Counted from the stretch's first letter, positions 16,672 to 25,724 are shown. The stretch is 64,000 nt of DNA from Yoonia sp. R2331 (GCF_041103235.1 NZ_JBGCUN010000001.1:558001-622000), one strand, 5' to 3'. Program-made: numbers and translations. Notes: a model not told the origin generated them from the letters alone.

Positions 16672-16845
16672 GGGCTATCCCGGCGATAAGCGTGGCCGCG
16701 TGTGGCCGCACCAAACGCCTATTCCCAAAGGGTGTCAAACCTCTGAACGGAAAAAATGCTGCAAGTGCGAAAAATGCCGCAACGTGGCCATACACATCGC
16801 GGCATCTGGACTTACTGGTGCCCTGCGCGCGACCGCAAACCGGCG

Positions 16846-18009
16846 TCAGCGTTCCTTCACATAAGGCTCGCCCCCGGCGCGCGGCCCGATGGCCTTGCCG
16901 CCAAAGCCTGCAAGGATCACCACGGTCAGGATATAGGGCAGGGACTGGATGAACTCGCCCGGCAGTTTGATGGTTTCCATCAGGCTGCCAAACAGGCCTG
17001 CCTCTGATGTGCTGGCAAGGCTGCCCCACAGCATCAGCGCAATCACCGTCAGCACCGCGGACAACCCACCCAGCACCATCACGTCGATCTTGTCGCGGCG
17101 CAGGGCATAGCCGGTCAGCAGGGCCGAAATCCCCACAAGGATCACAACAACCCACAGCGCATCCAGCTGGATGTTCTGGAACCGGTTGTCGATGGCAAAG
17201 AACAGACCAAACAGCAGACAGGCCCCCATCGCGTGCCATGGCCGCCACTTGGCAAAGATCAACGCCGCCAGCGCGATAAAGCCCCGGTTTGCGGTCATGT
17301 CCTTGGTGAACCCGGCCTGCACCGCTGTTGACAGATAGGCCCCCGCAATCCCGCACAGCACGCCACAGATCAGCACGGCGGCAAAGCGCAGCTGCACCAC
17401 ATTGATGCCCGCGGTGTCCACCGCAGCGGGGTTTTCACCCACCGCGCGCAGGCGCAGTCCAAAGCGTGTGCGGTATAGCACCCACCACGACAACGGCACC
17501 GCGATCAGCCCGATATAAACAAGGATCGAATGGCCGCTGATCAGCTCTGAATAGAATTGCATGCCCGGACTGGCTTGCAACTTGTCACGGATGCGGGTCA
17601 GTGCGCCGGGAAAGTCGATCCCGTCAAACCGCGCCGCCCCCGACAGCGACGGCGTGCGCCCGCCCTGACGAAACCAACCCTCGGCAATCACCACGGTCAG
17701 ACCGGCGGCGAGGAAGTTGATGGCAACACCTGAAATCAGCTGATTGCCCCGGAACGTGATCGACGCGATGCCATGGATCAGCGACAACAACAGCGACGCG
17801 CCTATCCCCGCCAGCAAGCCGATCCAGACCGACCCGGTGGCGAAACTCACCGCCGCCGACAGGAACGCCGCCGCCAGCATCTTGCCTTCCAGCCCGATGT
17901 CGAAAATGCCCGCGCGTTCGCTGAACAGACCGGCGAGGCACGCCAGCAACAACGGGATCGCCATGCGCAATGTCGCGTCGGCCAGCTGAACAATTGTGTA
18001 GAAATCCAT
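16846..18009 (-). CDS. BMP-type ABC transporter permease 2
   Basis: 387-residue inner-membrane permease of the sugar/nucleoside class (NupQ/YufQ-like). The conserved GLFSERAGIFDIGLEGKML region lies near the N-terminus, with GNQLISGVAINFLAAG and the EAA-like RLRAVGENPAAVDTAGINV segment. Roughly nine or ten hydrophobic helices are seen. It is the last gene of the operon with the BMP binding protein at 21709 and pairs with the permease at 18649. The likely cargo is nucleosides or nucleobases. Confidence 0.92.
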   Translation of the reverse strand: MDFYTIVQLADATLRMAIPLLLACLAGLFSERAGIFDIGLEGKMLAAAFLSAAVSFATGSVWIGLLAGIGASLLLSLIHGIASITFRGNQLISGVAINFLAAGLTVVIAEGWFRQGGRTPSLSGAARFDGIDFPGALTRIRDKLQASPGMQFYSELISGHSILVYIGLIAVPLSWWVLYRTRFGLRLRAVGENPAAVDTAGINVVQLRFAAVLICGVLCGIAGAYLSTAVQAGFTKDMTANRGFIALAALIFAKWRPWHAMGACLLFGLFFAIDNRFQNIQLDALWVVVILVGISALLTGYALRRDKIDVMVLGGLSAVLTVIALMLWGSLASTSEAGLFGSLMETIKLPGEFIQSLPYILTVVILAGFGGKAIGPRAGGEPYVKER

Positions 18010-18012
18010 GGC

Positions 18013-18645
18013 TCAAGCCTCCGACGTGGCAAGTTTGAAGGCGAAGATGCCAAAGAAAACACCCAGCGCGCCTTCGATCCAGCGCCGCCCACTGACATAG
18101 GCGCGCCTGACTGCAGGCGTGGACAAAACGACCGCCCAGGCGCCGTGGCAGATGAATGACATCGCCCAGGCGCCTGCCACAAAGGCCAGGATCACGGCGA
18201 TGCCGCCACCCTCTGTTGCGCCCACGGCGGCAATTGCCAGCCAGAATGCAATCGCCTTGGGGTTGGTGACCTGCAGCAGATAACCGATGATGAACAGCCG
18301 CCCGGTGCTGGCGCGCGGCGCGCTTGCTGCCACAACCTTGGGCGGGTTCAGGGCCTTCTTGAATGCGCCATAGGCCAGATAGGCCAGATAGGCGGCCCCA
18401 ATGATGCGAAACGCGGTCATTGCCCAAGCGGCCTGTTGCAGGATCAGGCCCACACCGATCAGCGTCAACACGTTGATCGTGGCACTGCCGGTGCTGATCC
18501 CCGCCGTGGTCACCAGTGCGGGGCCACGGCCCTGTGCGCTGGCGATGCCAAACAGCAATGCCACCGCCGGACCGGGCGAAGACGCCCCCACCAGCAAGAT
18601 GGCATAAGCGGCCAGAAAACCGGGCAGATAGGTCGCGTAGTCCAT
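18013..18645 (-). CDS. LysE/RhtB family exporter inside the ABC operon
   Basis: 210-residue protein of the LysE translocator family, with about six membrane segments, SSPGPAVALLFGIASAQGR near the N-terminus (the family signature) and VTNPKAIAFWLA in the middle. It exports amino acids or similar small solutes in known relatives. It sits with 3-bp gaps between the two permease genes of the BMP transporter, so it should be co-expressed; an exporter inside an importer operon is unusual. Substrate unknown. Confidence 0.9.
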   Translation of the reverse strand: MDYATYLPGFLAAYAILLVGASSPGPAVALLFGIASAQGRGPALVTTAGISTGSATINVLTLIGVGLILQQAAWAMTAFRIIGAAYLAYLAYGAFKKALNPPKVVAASAPRASTGRLFIIGYLLQVTNPKAIAFWLAIAAVGATEGGGIAVILAFVAGAWAMSFICHGAWAVVLSTPAVRRAYVSGRRWIEGALGVFFGIFAFKLATSEA

Positions 18646-18648
18646 CGC

Positions 18649-19740
18649 TCAGGCCCTCCTGCGCCGGGCCAGAAACACCCGTTCCAGCGGTGCGCGCACC
18701 ATATTATCCAGCGCGCCGGTGAACATGATCACCAGCGCCTGAATGACGATCACCATCTGCACCGGGATCTTGGTGTCCTGCGCCAGCACCGCACCCCCCT
18801 GATACAGCATCCCGAACAGCACAGCCGCGATGATGATGCCAACAGGGTGGTTGCGCCCCATCAGGGCCACGGCAATCCCGATGAACCCGGCCCCCTCAGT
18901 GGCGTTCAGCACCAGCCGCTCGGCCTCGCCCAGCACGTTGTTAATGGCCATCATGCCAGCCAGCCCGCCAGAGATCAGCAGCGCAATCATCGTCAGCTTC
19001 ACCGGGTCGATGCCCGCATATTTCGCCGCCGTTTCGGAATGCCCCAGCGCGCGGATTTCATAGCCCAGCCGCGTGTGCCAGATTAGCAGCCAGATCAAAT
19101 AGCAGGCCGCAAGCGCCACGAAAAAGGTGATATTGGCCGGGGCAGAGGCGAACGCCTCCCAGCCGAACATCTGTGCCATGTCATAAAAACTTGGCAAATG
19201 GGTCGATTCAGCGAACTTGGGGCTGGCCGGTTCCATCGACCCTTCGGGTTTCATTACCTCGCGCAGCATGTAGATCAGCACGCCCGCCGCGATAAAGTTG
19301 AACATGATCGTGGTGATCACAATGTGGCTGCCGCGCCGTGCCTGCAGATAGGCCGGGATCGCCGCCCAGGCTGCCCCGAAAATGGCAGAGGCGAGTGCCG
19401 CCACAACCAGCGCAATCGTCCAGTGCGGCATGGGAAGATAAAGGCACACCACCGCCACGCCCAAGCCGCCCAGCATCGCCTGACCTTCGCCGCCGATGTT
19501 GAAAAGTCGCGCATGAAACGCCACCGCCACGGCCAACCCAGTAAAGATAAAGTTGGTCGCGTAGTACAGCGTATAGCCAATGCCTTCGGTTGACCCCAGT
19601 GCGGCATTTGCCATGATTTTCAAGGCGTTGAACGGGTCCTCGCCAATCGCGGCGATCACCACCATCGACAAGACCAGCGCCAGCACAAGACTGATCAGCG
19701 GCACAAGGACCACTTCGGCCCATCTTGGCATCACATCCAT
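18649..19740 (-). CDS. BMP-type ABC transporter permease 1
   Basis: 363-residue membrane permease of the NupP/YufP type, starting MDVMPRWAEVVLVPLIS. It has LFNIGGEGQAMLGGLGVAV, IPAYLQARRGSHIVITTIMFN and RALGHSETAAKYAGI, the EAA-like loop contacting the ATPase. Its start overlaps the stop of the ATPase gene by one base. With the permease at 16846 it forms the membrane channel. Confidence 0.93.
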   Translation of the reverse strand: MDVMPRWAEVVLVPLISLVLALVLSMVVIAAIGEDPFNALKIMANAALGSTEGIGYTLYYATNFIFTGLAVAVAFHARLFNIGGEGQAMLGGLGVAVVCLYLPMPHWTIALVVAALASAIFGAAWAAIPAYLQARRGSHIVITTIMFNFIAAGVLIYMLREVMKPEGSMEPASPKFAESTHLPSFYDMAQMFGWEAFASAPANITFFVALAACYLIWLLIWHTRLGYEIRALGHSETAAKYAGIDPVKLTMIALLISGGLAGMMAINNVLGEAERLVLNATEGAGFIGIAVALMGRNHPVGIIIAAVLFGMLYQGGAVLAQDTKIPVQMVIVIQALVIMFTGALDNMVRAPLERVFLARRRRA

Positions 19741-21281
19741 TACGCGGCCCCCTTCGTCATCCCGGCCATCAACAGGCCCAGCTCTTTTTCGTCCGTGGCG
19801 TCGGGCATCCGCTCGCCCATGATCTTGCCGTCAAACATCACCGCGATGCGGTCTGACAGCGACAAGATCTCCTCCAACTCGACCGAGACCAGCAGGATCG
19901 CTTTGCCCTGATCCCGCAGGGCGACGATTTGCTGGTGAATGAACTCGATCGCACCAATATCCACGCCGCGTGTTGGCTGCCCGATCAGCAGCAGGTCCGG
20001 GTTTCGCTCAATCTCGCGCGCCAGCACGATCTTTTGCTGGTTGCCGCCGGAAAAGTTCTTGGCCGCAAGTTTGGGATCCGGTGGGCGCACGTCGAAACGG
20101 CCCATCTTTTCCTCGGTGTCTTGCTTGATGGCGTTGTTGTCCATCAACATGCCACGTTGGTATTTCGCGTCGTGGTGATAGCCAAAGGCGGTGTTTTCCC
20201 AGGCCGCATAATCCATGATCAGCCCCTCGCGCTGGCGATCCTCTGGCACATGGGCAATACCGCGCGCGCGGCGGCTTTGCCCGTCGGAATGCGCGCCGGT
20301 CAGGTCAATCGCCTCACCATTCATCGTGATCGTGCCGGTGCCGTTTTCATAGCCCCCCAGAACCTCCAGCAGTTCGGATTGCCCATTGCCCGCGACCCCG
20401 GCAATCCCCAGAATTTCGCCCGCGCGCACCTGAAAGCTGATGCCTTTTACGCGGTGCACACCCTTGGCGTCGGTCACGTTCAGGTCCTGCACATCCAGAA
20501 TGACCTCGCCCGGTTCGGCGGGCTTTTTATCGACCTGTAACAAGACCTTACGGCCCACCATCAGTTCCGCCAGCTCGGGCGGAGAGGTGTCGAGCGTCTT
20601 GACCGTCGCGGTCATCTCGCCGCGCCGCATGACGCTCACGGTGTCGGTGATATCCATGATCTCGCGCAGCTTGTGGGTGATCAGGATGATCGTTTTGCCC
20701 TCTTCCTTCAGTCGTCCCAGAATGCGGAACAGCTGATCGGCCTCCGCAGGGGTCAGCACGCCGGTGGGTTCGTCCAAAATCAGAATGTCGGCCTTGCGAT
20801 AAAGTGCCTTGAGGATTTCGACACGCTGCTGCATCCCCACGCCGATGTCTTCAATCGTCGCATCCGGGTCCACGTTCAGCTCGTATTCCTCGGCCAGCGA
20901 CTTCAACTCCGCCCGCGCACGTTTCAGCGAGGGTTTCAGCAAACCGCTGTCCTCTGCGCCCAGCACGATGTTTTCCAGAACGGTGAAATTCTCGACCAGC
21001 TTGAAGTGCTGGAACACCATCCCGATGCCTGCGGCGATGGCCGCCTGACTGTCGGGAATTGTGGTTTTCTGCCCGCCGATAAAGATTTCGCCCTTATCGG
21101 CCTTATAGAACCCGTACAAAATCGACATCAGCGTCGATTTCCCCGCGCCGTTTTCCCCGATGATCCCGTGGATCGTGCCGGGCATCACGCGGATCGAGAT
21201 ATCCTTGTTGGCCTGCACCGGGCCAAAGGCCTTGCTGATCCCCTTCAGCTCAATCGCGGGGGCAATCGACGTTACATTCAT
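19740..21281 (-). CDS. BMP-type ABC transporter ATP-binding protein
   Basis: 513-residue fused double ATPase. The first domain has Walker A GENGAGKST, Q-loop MVFQHF and Walker B LILDEPTGVLTP, with a shifted signature (GVGMQQRVEIL). The second has a degenerate Walker A (GVAGNGQSELLEVL) but a good signature NFSGGNQQKIVLARE and QPTRGVDIGA, as is usual for this family. It powers uptake through the two permeases. The start overlaps the stop of the NTF2-like gene by 4 bp. Confidence 0.95.
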   Translation of the reverse strand: MNVTSIAPAIELKGISKAFGPVQANKDISIRVMPGTIHGIIGENGAGKSTLMSILYGFYKADKGEIFIGGQKTTIPDSQAAIAAGIGMVFQHFKLVENFTVLENIVLGAEDSGLLKPSLKRARAELKSLAEEYELNVDPDATIEDIGVGMQQRVEILKALYRKADILILDEPTGVLTPAEADQLFRILGRLKEEGKTIILITHKLREIMDITDTVSVMRRGEMTATVKTLDTSPPELAELMVGRKVLLQVDKKPAEPGEVILDVQDLNVTDAKGVHRVKGISFQVRAGEILGIAGVAGNGQSELLEVLGGYENGTGTITMNGEAIDLTGAHSDGQSRRARGIAHVPEDRQREGLIMDYAAWENTAFGYHHDAKYQRGMLMDNNAIKQDTEEKMGRFDVRPPDPKLAAKNFSGGNQQKIVLAREIERNPDLLLIGQPTRGVDIGAIEFIHQQIVALRDQGKAILLVSVELEEILSLSDRIAVMFDGKIMGERMPDATDEKELGLLMAGMTKGAA

Positions 21282-21637
21282 TGTCCGCCTCCGACAAATC
21301 CGGCCAGCATCGTGATTTTGCCGCTGTCATCGCGGTCGGCGAAATAGGTGCCGTGCTGCGCCATGTCCTGCCCATCCGGCCCCTTGCCGCCAAAGACGAC
21401 CGTGGCGCGCATGTAGCCGTTGACCTCATCTGCGGCGTCAACTTTTGCGGTCCAACCGGGCGCATTGGCACTGAACATGCCAACGTATGTGGCGACCGCA
21501 TCAAGCCCCTGCAAACGTCCACCCGACCGCGGATCGGAATAGCTGACCTGATCTGCGCAGGCCTGCGCAATCGTGTCGTGGCGTGCGGCGGCATCCGTGA
21601 TGCTCCAGGCCGCAAAGAATGTGTCCAGTGCTGACAT
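21278..21637 (-). CDS. NTF2/SnoaL-like small protein
   Basis: 119-residue cytoplasmic protein with a SnoaL/NTF2-like outline: MSALDTFFAAWSITDAAARH, VSYSDPRSGGRLQGLDAVATYV, and a C-terminal sheet YFADRDDSGKITMLAGFVGG. ATG 21637 preceded by a GGGGGG stretch is preferred to the upstream in-frame start. It lies between the binding-protein and ATPase genes of the transporter and overlaps the latter by 4 bp. It might bind or modify the transported compound; that is inference. Confidence 0.78.
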   Translation of the reverse strand: MSALDTFFAAWSITDAAARHDTIAQACADQVSYSDPRSGGRLQGLDAVATYVGMFSANAPGWTAKVDAADEVNGYMRATVVFGGKGPDGQDMAQHGTYFADRDDSGKITMLAGFVGGGQ

Positions 21638-21658
21638 CCCAATCCCCCCTATTGCAAA

Positions 21659-21684
21659 GGGCCGCGCCATTGCTGGCACGGCCC
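21659..21684 (-). promoter_or_regulatory. Intra-operon stem-loop after the binding-protein gene
   Basis: On the minus strand a 10-bp stem with one G-U pair (GGGCCGTGCC / GGCGCGGCCC) and 6-nt loop followed by TTT lies between the BMP gene and the rest of the operon. Such hairpins commonly stabilise the binding-protein message or attenuate read-through. Confidence 0.5.
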
Positions 21685-21708
21685 CATCTCTTGGCCTGTC
21701 AGGCTGAC

Positions 21709-22719
21709 TTAGAAGTCATAGGCCGGGCAGGTTTCGTCGCTGTTGTAGTTGTGAACCATGATCTCACCCGCGGCGATCTTGGCCTGCGCATCCTCAAGGG
21801 CTGCGGCCATATCGGCGCTGATCAGCTCTGCGTTGTTCTCGTCAACCGCATAGCCCACACCACCATTGGACAGGTCCATGACGTTGAAACCGGGCTCCAG
21901 ATCGGTGCCCGCCTTGAACGCGTCATAAACCGCATTGTCCACGCGCTTCATCATCGAGGTCAGAACCTGACCGGGGTGCAGATAGTTCTGGTTGCTGTCC
22001 ACACCGATCGACAGGATGCCTTCGTCAGCAGCCGTTTGCAGCACGCCCACACCGGTGCCGCCAGCGGCCGCATAGACCACGTCAGCGCCCTGGCTGATCT
22101 GCGCAATCGTCAGCTCGGACCCTTTGACCGGGTCGTTCCAAGCGGCAGGCGTTGTGCCTGTCATGTTGGCGATCACGGTCGCATCGGGGTTTGCCGCTTT
22201 CACGCCCTGGGCATAGCCGCAGGCAAAGTTACGGATCAGCGGAATGTCCATGCCGCCGATGAAACCAACGGTGCCGGTCTCGGATGCCATGGCCGCCGCC
22301 ATGCCGACCAGATAGGAACCCTGCTCTTCAGCGAACACGATCGACCGCACATTGTCGGCATCAACCACCATGTCGATGATCTGGAACTTGGTGTCAGGAT
22401 AATCCGGTGCAACCTCACCCAGTGCCGTGGCAAAGGCAAAGCCTGCCATCACGATGGGGTTGTTGCCCGCTTCTGCAAAGCGGCGCAGGGCCTGCTCGCG
22501 CTGGGCGTCGGACTGCAGCTCGACCTCGGCGAAGGACCTGCCGGTTTCTTCGGCCCAACGGGTGGCGCCGTTGAATGCGCTCTCGTTGAAGGATTTGTCG
22601 AACTTGCCACCCAGGTCAAAGATGATTGCGGGATCAGCGCCGTGGCCGTCGGCCCAAGCGGCACTTGCGGTCAGCGCCACTGCAGCGGATGCGCCGAGGA
22701 ATTTTGTCATAAGGGTCAT
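21709..22719 (-). CDS. BMP family ABC transporter substrate-binding protein
   Basis: 336-residue periplasmic binding protein of the BMP/PnrA family (nucleoside-type). Signal peptide MTLMTKFLGASAAVALTASAAWA, then the family's FDLGGKFDKSFNESAFNGA motif, GFIGGMDIPLIRNFACGYAQG, and DVVYAAAGGTGVGVLQTA. In known members D and F of the FDxGGxxDKSFN region contact the nucleoside. First gene of the operon 22719-16846, preceded by a 180-bp leader and a RutR-like palindrome. Confidence 0.93.
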   Translation of the reverse strand: MTLMTKFLGASAAVALTASAAWADGHGADPAIIFDLGGKFDKSFNESAFNGATRWAEETGRSFAEVELQSDAQREQALRRFAEAGNNPIVMAGFAFATALGEVAPDYPDTKFQIIDMVVDADNVRSIVFAEEQGSYLVGMAAAMASETGTVGFIGGMDIPLIRNFACGYAQGVKAANPDATVIANMTGTTPAAWNDPVKGSELTIAQISQGADVVYAAAGGTGVGVLQTAADEGILSIGVDSNQNYLHPGQVLTSMMKRVDNAVYDAFKAGTDLEPGFNVMDLSNGGVGYAVDENNAELISADMAAALEDAQAKIAAGEIMVHNYNSDETCPAYDF

Positions 22720-22899
22720 TGGTTTCTCCCAGGTCGTTTCTGTTGGGGGGCTTTGGCGTCACAAACACGCGCCACGCCCCCGTGAAAATGCGAGCCGGTC
22801 AAGCCGGTCCATCGCAAGATAAGGCAACGGCGCGGGGCGGGGGTCAACCGATTCTTCGGCAATTGGGCGGGTTTCCCTAGGTTCCCCCGCGTTTTGCTT

Positions 22900-22915
22900 T
22901 TGACCGACTGGTCAA
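22900..22915. promoter_or_regulatory. RutR-like operator TTGACCGACTGGTCAA
   Basis: Near-perfect match to the RutR consensus TTGACCAnnTGGTCAA with one change (A to G at position 7). The dyad extends to TTTTGACC/GGTCAAAA at 22898-22917. It is the only such site seen and lies about 180 bp upstream of the BMP transporter operon, a likely target of a pyrimidine-responsive TetR-family regulator. A TTGACC-18 bp-CTTATC promoter-like pair lies between it and the gene. Confidence 0.55.
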
Positions 22916-22922
22916 AAAACCA

Positions 22923-23324
22923 TCAGCCCGCCGCTTTGTATTGCAAAACCAAGGCGTCGACGGGGGTGTGATTCGGGCGTTTGTAATATCCCGCCCGCTT
23001 GCCGACCTGCGCAAACCCCGCACTGCGATACAGCGCAAGGGCGGCTGCATTGTCCGCTGCGACTTCCAGAAAGACGGTGTCGCAGGTGGCGCAGAATGCG
23101 GCCAGCGCGGCCCGCGCCAGCCCTTTGCGCTGGTGGTCGGGGTGGGTGGCCAGCGTCAGCACCTCGCCTTCGCCCGCAATGATGCGACCCAGCACGAAAC
23201 TGCGCGCATCACCGGTGAGGGTGGCACCGGCAGCGAGCAAGTCTTGGAACTCGGTGGCGGTCCAGGCCCGGTCGACCTGATTGGCCGCCGCATGGGTCGC
23301 CGCCAAATCCGCCGGAAGGCTCAT
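22923..23324 (-). CDS. rimI: RimI-like GNAT N-acetyltransferase
   Basis: 133-residue GNAT family acetyltransferase, probably the ribosomal protein S18 alanine acetyltransferase. Acetyl-CoA binding motif [14 protein letters not shown] is in the middle, followed by [21 protein letters not shown], the signature shared by RimI proteins, and the tail [10 protein letters not shown]. The start overlaps the stop of tsaB by four bases, the usual tsaB-rimI pairing. The N-terminus is shorter and less typical than in E. coli RimI. Confidence 0.88.
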   Translation of the reverse strand: MSLPADLAATHAAANQVDRAWTATEFQDLLAAGATLTGDARSFVLGRIIAGEGEVLTLATHPDHQRKGLARAALAAFCATCDTVFLEVAADNAAALALYRSAGFAQVGKRAGYYKRPNHTPVDALVLQYKAAG

Positions 23325-23884
23325 CCCAGGATCACCGGGGCTGCCTCCTTGGGTGGCGCGGCATCGGCGGGGCGCATGTAAAGCGGGGCAGGGCGCGGCT
23401 GCGGCGTGCCCAACCGGCTTGCGGCCACCTGTGCGAGGTCCGCGATCATGGTGCTTGTGTCCTTCAGCGGGGCGCCCGCCGGGGCCTCTTCCGCCCGCAA
23501 AAATTGCGGTGCGTCATCGGCCCGTTGCACATAGACCTGATCGCGGGGGGCGGGCAGCACAATGGTCGCCCCTGACCGCCCATAAGCTTGCGCATCAAAG
23601 GTGCTGACGCCAATCGCGGGCTTCCCAAGCCCCAGCGCCAAACCGCGCGCGGCCGCCACGGAAATCCGGATGCCGGTGAAATTGCCGGGGCCAATGCCCA
23701 CACCAATCCCGTCCAGATCGCGCCAATGCAGTCCCTCGGCGGTCAGCACTTCTTCCAGCATTGGCATCAGATGTTCGGCCTGTCCGCGCGCCATCGCGTC
23801 CACGCGCGTCACAACACGCCCTTGCAACAACAGTGCGGCAGCGCAATGGGCTGCCGCGGTATCAAACGCAAGCAATGTGGTCAT
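23321..23884 (-). CDS. tsaB: tRNA threonylcarbamoyladenosine biosynthesis protein TsaB
   Basis: 187-residue partner of TsaD in making t6A37 on ANN-decoding tRNAs. ASKHA fold: [17 protein letters not shown] at the N-terminus, [11 protein letters not shown], and [25 protein letters not shown], the family hallmark. It is slightly short in its second half, as in many alphaproteobacteria. It overlaps rimI and the small gene upstream by four bases each, so this is one operon running from nfuA to rimI. Confidence 0.95.
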   Translation of the reverse strand: MTTLLAFDTAAAHCAAALLLQGRVVTRVDAMARGQAEHLMPMLEEVLTAEGLHWRDLDGIGVGIGPGNFTGIRISVAAARGLALGLGKPAIGVSTFDAQAYGRSGATIVLPAPRDQVYVQRADDAPQFLRAEEAPAGAPLKDTSTMIADLAQVAASRLGTPQPRPAPLYMRPADAAPPKEAAPVILG

Positions 23885-24168
23885 GTCAGCGTAAAGGTCA
23901 GCGGCTTGGTGGCATGGCGCTGCACGACGCCCTTGGCTTCCAGATCAAGCTGGACTGACTTCTGCCACCAGCCCGATGTGGCCCCGCCGGGGAACAGATC
24001 TTCGGGCAAATGCGCCTTGGCAGCCTCTTTGATCGCATTGGCGGTCATCGGCGCAGCACCGGCCATGACCTGCATCATCGCATCTTTCATCGCGTGATAT
24101 TTGGCCGCATCGACGCGGGTCACCTGTCCGGGGACGTTGACGTTTTCAACCTCAACCTTGTCCGCCAT
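23881..24168 (-). CDS. Small conserved protein (possibly DUF6958)
   Basis: 95-residue cytoplasmic protein: MADKVEVENVNVPGQVTRVDAAKYHAMKDAM... LPEDLFPGGATSGWWQKSVQLDLEAKG. The C-terminal half looks like a small winged-helix. It resembles a conserved alphaproteobacterial family that I recall as DUF6958; that assignment is from memory. ATG 24168 is chosen; a GTG at 24171 is also possible. It overlaps both neighbours (nfuA stop, tsaB start), so it is translated as part of that operon. Function unknown. Confidence 0.8.
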   Translation of the reverse strand: MADKVEVENVNVPGQVTRVDAAKYHAMKDAMMQVMAGAAPMTANAIKEAAKAHLPEDLFPGGATSGWWQKSVQLDLEAKGVVQRHATKPLTFTLT

Positions 24169-24731
24169 CACGCGGCCACGGGGCGGACTTCGATAACTTC
24201 GGGGATGTAGTGCCGCAGCAGGTTCTCAATCCCCATCTTCAGCGTCAGGGTCGAGGATGGGCAGCCAGCGCAAGCCCCCTGCATGTGCAGATAGACGATG
24301 CCGCGGTCAAAACCGTGGAACGTGATGTCGCCACCGTCCTGTGCCACCGCCGGGCGTACGCGGGTGTCCAGCAATTCTTTGATCTGGCCCACAATTTCGC
24401 CGTCTTCGCCGGTGTGTTCGGCATGGCCCGACACGGGCTGATGGTCTTCACCCATGACCGATGCGCCGGATTGATAATGTTCCATGATCGCGCCCAGAAT
24501 GCCGGGCTTGATATGGTCCCACTCGGCGTCTTCGGCCTTGGTCACGGTGACAAAATCGACGCCAAAGAACACGCCAGCCACACCACCTGCGCCAAAGATG
24601 CGTTTGGCCAAGGGGGATGCCTCTGCGGCCTCAACTGTTGGGAAATCGGCGGTGCCCACGTCCAGAACGGCCTGACCGGGCAGGAATTTCAGCGTCGCCG
24701 GGTTTGGCGTGGATTCGGTCTGAATGAACAT
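24168..24731 (-). CDS. nfuA: NifU-type iron-sulfur carrier protein (Nfu)
   Basis: 187-residue Fe-S cluster scaffold or carrier. N-terminal Nfu_N domain starts MFIQTESTPNPATLKFLPG, and the C-terminal NifU-like domain ends with RPAVAQDGGDI and the CAGCPSS motif (CxxC cluster ligands), LTLKMGIENLL. ATG 24731 matches the known N-terminus; the open frame upstream to 24869 is not conserved. It heads the nfu-95aa-tsaB-rimI operon. The symbol is approximate; the domain arrangement is that of mitochondrial-type Nfu1. Confidence 0.93.
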   Translation of the reverse strand: MFIQTESTPNPATLKFLPGQAVLDVGTADFPTVEAAEASPLAKRIFGAGGVAGVFFGVDFVTVTKAEDAEWDHIKPGILGAIMEHYQSGASVMGEDHQPVSGHAEHTGEDGEIVGQIKELLDTRVRPAVAQDGGDITFHGFDRGIVYLHMQGACAGCPSSTLTLKMGIENLLRHYIPEVIEVRPVAA

Positions 24732-24821
24732 CTTGGGCCCCCTTCGGATCAGGTCCCAGATATGCGCCTCAGCGGCGGCCATGTCAAGGTTTTGGAACCA
24801 TTCTAAGTTCCAATGCGCAAA

Positions 24822-24847
24822 GGGCCGGCCCCTTGCGGAACCGGCCC
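24822..24847 (-). terminator. Terminator-like hairpin after the first repeat gene
   Basis: On the minus strand GGGCCGG / CCGGCCC (24841-24847 and 24822-24828) separated by 12 nt and followed by TTT, 23 bp after the stop of the gene at 24870. Confidence 0.55.
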
Positions 24848-24869
24848 CTCGATTGATCGTCGTTATCAA

Positions 24870-25199
24870 TTAGCGTGCGACGTCAAATGCCTCTGTAGCA
24901 ACGATCTGGCCGTCAACTTTCAGCACGGCAAGAACGTCAGTCTTGAACCCGTTGCCGATGTTGATGCGCACGTCGTCGTTTGCACCAGCGTTCACCATCG
25001 TGGCACCCAGCAGTGCGCCTTGGTTGCCAGCCTGCAGGTTGTAGATTTCGACCACACCGTCAGCAGCAGCGGTTACCAGACCCAGCTCGATGCTGTTGCG
25101 GTCTTCAACGCTTTCCTGAAAGCCAAAGGTGTTTGCGGAAGCTGCACCAGCAGTGATTGCGACAGCGGCGGCAGCGGTGATGAGTGTTTTGATAGACAT
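24870..25199 (-). CDS. Tandem secreted protein, copy 1
   Basis: 109-residue exported protein with signal peptide MSIKTLITAAAAVAITAGAASA, cleaved before NTFGFQ. The mature part is a small beta-rich domain (SVEDRNSIELGLVTAAADG, YNLQAGNQGALL, TDVLAVLKVDGQIVA). It may belong to the DUF7282 group; I am not sure. It is one of three tandem paralogues. The mature coding part (24901-25106) differs from copy 2 at one base in 206, while its signal-peptide region resembles copy 3 more closely, a mosaic pattern. No cysteines. Confidence 0.85.
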   Translation of the reverse strand: MSIKTLITAAAAVAITAGAASANTFGFQESVEDRNSIELGLVTAAADGVVEIYNLQAGNQGALLGATMVNAGANDDVRINIGNGFKTDVLAVLKVDGQIVATEAFDVAR

Positions 25200-25297
25200 G
25201 TTTTCGTTCCTTTGTGATGTCGGCGCGGGACTGCGCCATGATTTGGGAGGGGAGAGGAGCGGGCCGCCCCTTTGGGCGACCCCAGGGGGGAGAGGGA

Positions 25298-25627
25298 TTA
25301 GAAGCGAGCGACGTCGAATTCTTCGGTCGCGACGATCTGGCCGTCAACTTTCAGCACGGCAAGAACGTCAGTCTTGAACCCGTTGCCGATGTTGATGCGC
25401 ACGTCGTCGTTTGCACCAGCGTTCACCATCGTGGCACCCAGCAGTGCGCCTTGGTTGCCAGCCTGCAGGTTGTAGATTTCGACCACACCGTCAGCAGCGG
25501 CGGTTACCAGACCCAGCTCGATGCTGTTGCGGTCTTCGACAGATTCCTGAAAGCCAAAGCCGTTTGCAGAAGCAGCACCAGCGGTCAAAGCAACAGCAGC
25601 GGCGAGAGTAAGTGTTTTGATAGACAT
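25298..25627 (-). CDS. Tandem secreted protein, copy 2
   Basis: 109-residue paralogue of the genes on either side. Signal peptide MSIKTLTLAAAVALTAGAASA then NGFGFQ; it ends DVARF, one residue beyond the other copies. The upstream in-frame start at 25654 is rejected because ATG 25627 aligns with both paralogues. Each copy has its own GC-rich hairpin downstream (here 25270-25291 region, no T run). Function unknown; secretion to the periplasm or outside is expected. Confidence 0.85.
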   Translation of the reverse strand: MSIKTLTLAAAVALTAGAASANGFGFQESVEDRNSIELGLVTAAADGVVEIYNLQAGNQGALLGATMVNAGANDDVRINIGNGFKTDVLAVLKVDGQIVATEEFDVARF

Positions 25628-25724
25628 GTTTTCGTTCCTTTTAGATGCCCGCATTGCGCAGGCTTGTTTTTGGGGGAGGTGGCCGGGCCGCCCATGATTG
25701 GGCGATCCGGTAGAGACGTGGCGA

